From the NCBI RefSeq assembly GCF_000224065.1, contig NZ_AFWT01000048.1, forward strand, positions 1 to 35,582: a stretch of DNA of 35,582 nt, written 5' to 3'. The notes beneath the pieces are model-generated. The model searched no databases and had not been told where the DNA came from. It saw only the letters and a program-made list of their open reading frames with translations. This stretch comes from Thiorhodococcus drewsii AZ1 (lineage in GTDB: Bacteria > Pseudomonadota > Gammaproteobacteria > Chromatiales > Chromatiaceae). A program made the position numbers and the translations under genes. Below are positions 32,781-35,582 of this stretch, one piece after another. Each line of letters begins with the position of its first letter. Position 1 is the first letter of the stretch.

Positions 32781-33815
32781 ATGAGTACCACGCGGATATT
32801 GGCTAAAGAAGCCGCCTTGAAGCTGTTACAAAACGGCGAACGACCGACGGCCGATCGGGTCCGAAATGCGATCGGAAAGGGCGCCCAACAGACGATCCTG
32901 TCGGCGCTGGATGAGTTCTGGGGTGAGATCGGCGCGCGGCTGAACGATCCGCGACTGCCAGAGGCGCTGCTCGAACCCATGAATGCGCTCTGGTCGCAAG
33001 CCGTCACGGAAGCCGGGCGCCAGTGGCAGTCGGAGAAATCCGCCCTGGAAGAGCGGGTCCGAGTCCTGGAAACGGAACTGTCAGACGTAAAAGAAGCGCT
33101 GACCGGTACGCAGACAGAGCTTCGTCAAAGAGAGGCCGATGTCCGCGTAGCTCAAGTACGCATCAGCGAACAGACTGAATTGCTCGCCGAGCACGCAGAA
33201 AACATCAAGGCGCTACAAGAGGAGTCGAACCGGTTCGTCAGTCAACGTGATCAGTTGAATGAACTGCTAAAGGCGGAACGCGAGGGTAGGGAACGCGACC
33301 AAACTGCGTGGCTGAATGAGATCGATGCAGCGCGTCAGACCGTCAAGGCCGTCAACGCAGAAAAGGACAAGCTATCCCAGATGCTTTCCGAGGCGCGCGA
33401 CGCCCAGGTGCGCCAAGATCTGCTGCTGAAACATACAGAACAGGCCTGCGCCGAGTTCAAAACGCAACTGGAAACCACGCGCACTCAGTTGGACGTGAAA
33501 AACCAGGCACATGAACGCCTCCTTGCCGAATCGGCCGAACAGCTTCGACAGATCCAGCGCCTGGAATCCGAGATTGCCCAGAAACAGGACGCAATCACCG
33601 AATGGAAAGATGCGTTTCAAGCGAAGGAAGAAGAACTGGATGCACTCTCAGAGTCATCGAGCGCGATCCGACTCCAAATCGAACGACTGGGAGCCGAGAA
33701 TCAAGTCCTCCGCGAGGAACGCGAATCCCAGCGGTCGAATCAGGCCGAAATCGAACAGTTCTTCCTGCAGGCGATAGAACGATTGGGGGAAAAAACACGA
33801 GATAATCTTTCCTGA
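32781..33815 (+). CDS. KfrA-like coiled-coil DNA-binding protein (TnpT-like)
   Basis: 344 aa; the ATG at 32781 is preferred because the earlier one (32751) lies inside the long inverted repeat. The N-terminal 100 residues match the KfrA-type DNA-binding domain (AKEAALKLLQNGERPTADRV, then IGKGAQQTILSALDEFW). Residues from about 75 to 335 are one long coiled coil rich in Glu, Gln, Lys, Arg and Ala. Such proteins bind DNA and bridge sites. Divergent from a TnpS-like recombinase across an rst-like site, it most likely acts as the accessory factor TnpT that assists strand exchange; a plasmid KfrA role is the alternative. Confidence 0.85.
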   Translation: MSTTRILAKEAALKLLQNGERPTADRVRNAIGKGAQQTILSALDEFWGEIGARLNDPRLPEALLEPMNALWSQAVTEAGRQWQSEKSALEERVRVLETELSDVKEALTGTQTELRQREADVRVAQVRISEQTELLAEHAENIKALQEESNRFVSQRDQLNELLKAEREGRERDQTAWLNEIDAARQTVKAVNAEKDKLSQMLSEARDAQVRQDLLLKHTEQACAEFKTQLETTRTQLDVKNQAHERLLAESAEQLRQIQRLESEIAQKQDAITEWKDAFQAKEEELDALSESSSAIRLQIERLGAENQVLREERESQRSNQAEIEQFFLQAIERLGEKTRDNLS

Positions 33816-33958
33816 GGTGGTGGACGGCTACATCCGCTCCTGTAGTGTTGAGCGAGCATTCCGAGACAAAGAACCGCATCTGGATCAGCATTTGGAAGAA
33901 TCCGCCCGAGCGGGTGCCAATGCGCGAGCAATTAGGCCAAGAGTGAGGTAACGAGAGT

Positions 33959-34606
33959 TCAGTTAAATATTTTCGAGATTTGATGAGAAAATGTGCTCAT
34001 TGTTATACCTATGGCGACCCAAACCAACCCAATCACCGAAGCGAATAAATCGCTCGTATGCAAATCTTGGAAATCAGCATAGACATCACTCTTTACTTGC
34101 CGAAATTGATTAAGCGTCTCTTGTTTGTTATTTTCATAATTTATTTCTAATCTACTGACTAGACTATCTTGCTTCTTCTGTAAATCTCTAATTAGATCTA
34201 AATTCTTGGCTAGAATCTCTACTCTCTCCTCAATAGTCTTCTTTGGGTCAAGCTCATACCATTGATAAAAAGAAGGTTTCCCCAAGCCTATCGGCAGCGG
34301 AAGTGAAGGGGCTTCTGTGCAAATATGATTATTCCATTTTGGAAATCGCTTTATCCAAGCCCATAAAATCTCATGAATTGGCCGCTGATTAAAATATCCG
34401 CGCACAGAAAGAAGAGATTTTATAGCCACGACTATACCAAACAACTGAAAAAGGTATCCAGAACACAAAATGGATGGATTGTTATGAAATACAAACACAG
34501 GAAGCAACAGACAGAAAGACACAAATAGCGCATCACATATCAATTTTGCCTCTGCTAACCAATGCTGCAATCTTATTAACCATGCATGTAATTTACATTT
34601 ACGCAT
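33959..34606 (-). CDS. hypothetical membrane protein with coiled-coil segment, 215 aa
   Basis: Two hydrophobic segments near the start (LICDALFVSFCLLLPVFVF and YLFQLFGIVVAIKSLL), a long charged middle (about 120-175, KKTIEERVEILAKNLDLIRD) likely to be coiled coil, and one C-terminal membrane helix (SVIGLVWVAIGITMSTF). The gene is clearly AT-richer than the rest of the window and uses many A/T-ending codons, a sign of acquisition from another source. I do not recognise the family. The topology resembles small membrane-associated accessory proteins, but no function can be assigned. Confidence 0.6.
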   Translation of the reverse strand: MRKCKLHAWLIRLQHWLAEAKLICDALFVSFCLLLPVFVFHNNPSILCSGYLFQLFGIVVAIKSLLSVRGYFNQRPIHEILWAWIKRFPKWNNHICTEAPSLPLPIGLGKPSFYQWYELDPKKTIEERVEILAKNLDLIRDLQKKQDSLVSRLEINYENNKQETLNQFRQVKSDVYADFQDLHTSDLFASVIGLVWVAIGITMSTFSHQISKIFN

Positions 34607-34782
34607 CTCAACTGAACACTCGCGAAAGTTGGAGCAGACGCCGTCGGATCGGCTGATAGGTCTTTTTTGGGCTCTGCCCAGAGCAGGCCGGGCTCCAAAG
34701 GGAGACTTAGGCCTTGGCGCTTAGATTCTACTTCGGCGGCTTATCCATAAGTCCGCCGAAACGTATGGCTCTTTAGTAATTC

Positions 34783-35148
34783 TCAGGAAAACTTTAGCAA
34801 GCTTATTGCTGCAATAGCGAGCATTATCCATGTAAGGACATGAATAGTGGATGTCAATGAATGCATTTTCGATGTTAATTCATCAGTATTCCTGGCCACA
34901 TGCAACGACATTGCATCAGGAATGTTAAGACCGGGAATCTTCAAAACCAAATCAGGGCAAATACTTCTAGACCCCCAATGATCCGAATCAACTGCGCAAA
35001 AATCAGATGATTCTCCACCGAGCGCGCCACAAGAAATGTTTACTATTCTTGGATAGCGATTCTTGATTTGACCAGCCGCCTGCAGTGCGCGCAAGGTCGT
35101 AAAGAAGTCATTGACCTCTTGATTTTCTTTTGCGGTATTTGCAGGCAT
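34783..35148 (-). CDS. hypothetical protein with C-terminal membrane anchor, 121 aa
   Basis: ATG at 35148 (GTG possible at 35154), with no strong ribosome binding site. The soluble N-terminal part contains NRYPRIVNISCGALGGESS and CPDLVLKIPGLNIPDAM. The C-terminus is a single membrane helix (STIHVLTWIMLAIAAISLL), so it looks tail-anchored. AT-rich like the neighbouring gene at 33959-34606 and on the same strand; the two may have arrived together. Function unknown. It could be truncated at its 5' end. Confidence 0.45.
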   Translation of the reverse strand: MPANTAKENQEVNDFFTTLRALQAAGQIKNRYPRIVNISCGALGGESSDFCAVDSDHWGSRSICPDLVLKIPGLNIPDAMSLHVARNTDELTSKMHSLTSTIHVLTWIMLAIAAISLLKFS

Positions 35149-35154
35149 CTTCAC

Positions 35155-35501
35155 TTTTAAAGCACATATATCGCATTTTTTTGAATAGCGCTGTTCTCTT
35201 CCATCTCAATCTCCTGAAAAGTGGCCCACAAGGATTCAAGATTCTCGATGACATCACTGTCAGCTGCTCGGCATGCATAATTCACGTCACAGTAACACTT
35301 AAAAGGCGCGCGTCCCGGTGGGCGAGCAGGGCGCCGAAGGCCCCCGTATCGGCCAACGGCTTTCGGCTCCGCTCCCAAGATTAGCACCATCGAGCTGGCC
35401 GGGATCCGATGATCCTTGCCACCAGACCCTCAGTGTCAGGATAAGTGTCACCTGCCCCTGCTATCTTTCTTAACACATCTGGGGGCGAGAGGAACTGAGC
35501 G
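35155..35501. other. 347-bp stretch, no supportable gene; IS left flank
   Basis: The AT-rich half (to about 35300) contains only short frames. GC content then rises sharply. The sequence AGTGTCAGGATAAGTGTCACC (about 35432-35452) with its near-repeat GTGTCA, just before the transposase start at 35502, may belong to the end of an insertion sequence. Confidence 0.4.
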
Positions 35502-35582
35502 ATGAGTGGGTATTCCGAAGAACGCCGAGCGGCAATCGTAGCGAAGTTGCTGCCGCGCAGAATCTGACGTCCGCGTGCGGTG
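35502..35582 (+). pseudogene. start of an IS transposase (helix-turn-helix, IS3-type orfA-like), partial and frameshifted
   Basis: The frame opens MSGYSEERRAAIVAKLLP, the usual beginning of a helix-turn-helix transposase subunit that continues LLPP-(N/Q)-NLTV. Here the frame runs into a stop at 35565-35567. Adding one base near 35556 would restore PQNLTSACG to the window edge. So this copy appears frameshifted very early, or the edge sequence contains an error. The remainder is outside the window. Confidence 0.6.

Overview
This is a GC-rich proteobacterial chromosome segment. The mix of RND efflux, a QseBC/PmrAB-like two-component system, a DesA-like desaturase and MprF suggests a gammaproteobacterium, possibly Chromatiales. 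No rRNA, tRNA or photosynthesis gene is present to prove it. Much of the window is accessory DNA: three insertion sequences or IS parts, a recombinase module, direct repeats and AT-rich unknown genes break up the conserved operons.

Layout. 1-2774: the inner end of one IS256-family element and a second, oppositely oriented copy (1394-2774) bracket about 1.3 kb of poorly recognisable DNA. 3037-4412 (minus): a FeeM-like N-acyltransferase translationally coupled to a SAM methyltransferase. 4669-8475 (plus): a 1268-aa NLR-like protein (nucleoside phosphorylase-like domain, NACHT ATPase, pentapeptide-like region, WD40 repeats), the best candidate for a defence system. 8618-10209: an XRE-like unknown protein and a LuxR solo. 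10336-15114: a fatty-acid desaturase, then an SGNH hydrolase diverging from a carbamoyltransferase - SxtJ-like - DUF5989-like trio, the same gene set as sxtI-J-K-L of cyanobacterial clusters but without their core biosynthetic genes. 15377-18618: PepSY protein, COG4705-type membrane protein, response regulator and histidine kinase in one operon. 18783-23193: RND adaptor and pump.

23497-25905: a CGNR regulator and a DMT permease, enclosed by two diverged direct repeats sharing a 28-bp identical core. 25947-26532: an IS200-like element. 26740-27396: a small membrane protein. 27975-31560: MprF overlapped by an alpha/beta hydrolase, probably an aminoacyl-phospholipid synthesis and turnover pair. 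31613-33815: a tyrosine recombinase divergent from a KfrA-like coiled-coil protein with a perfect 11-12-11 inverted-repeat core site between them, matching the TnpS/TnpT cointegrate-resolution design of Tn4651-like transposons. 33959-35154: AT-rich unknown genes, then the start of another IS at the right edge.

Functional reading (inference). The left half could be a lipid-signal module (FeeM-like synthase, methyltransferase, desaturase, LuxR solo) interrupted by an NLR-like defence gene. The centre is an envelope-stress sensing and efflux block. The right third is a mobile-element landing zone.
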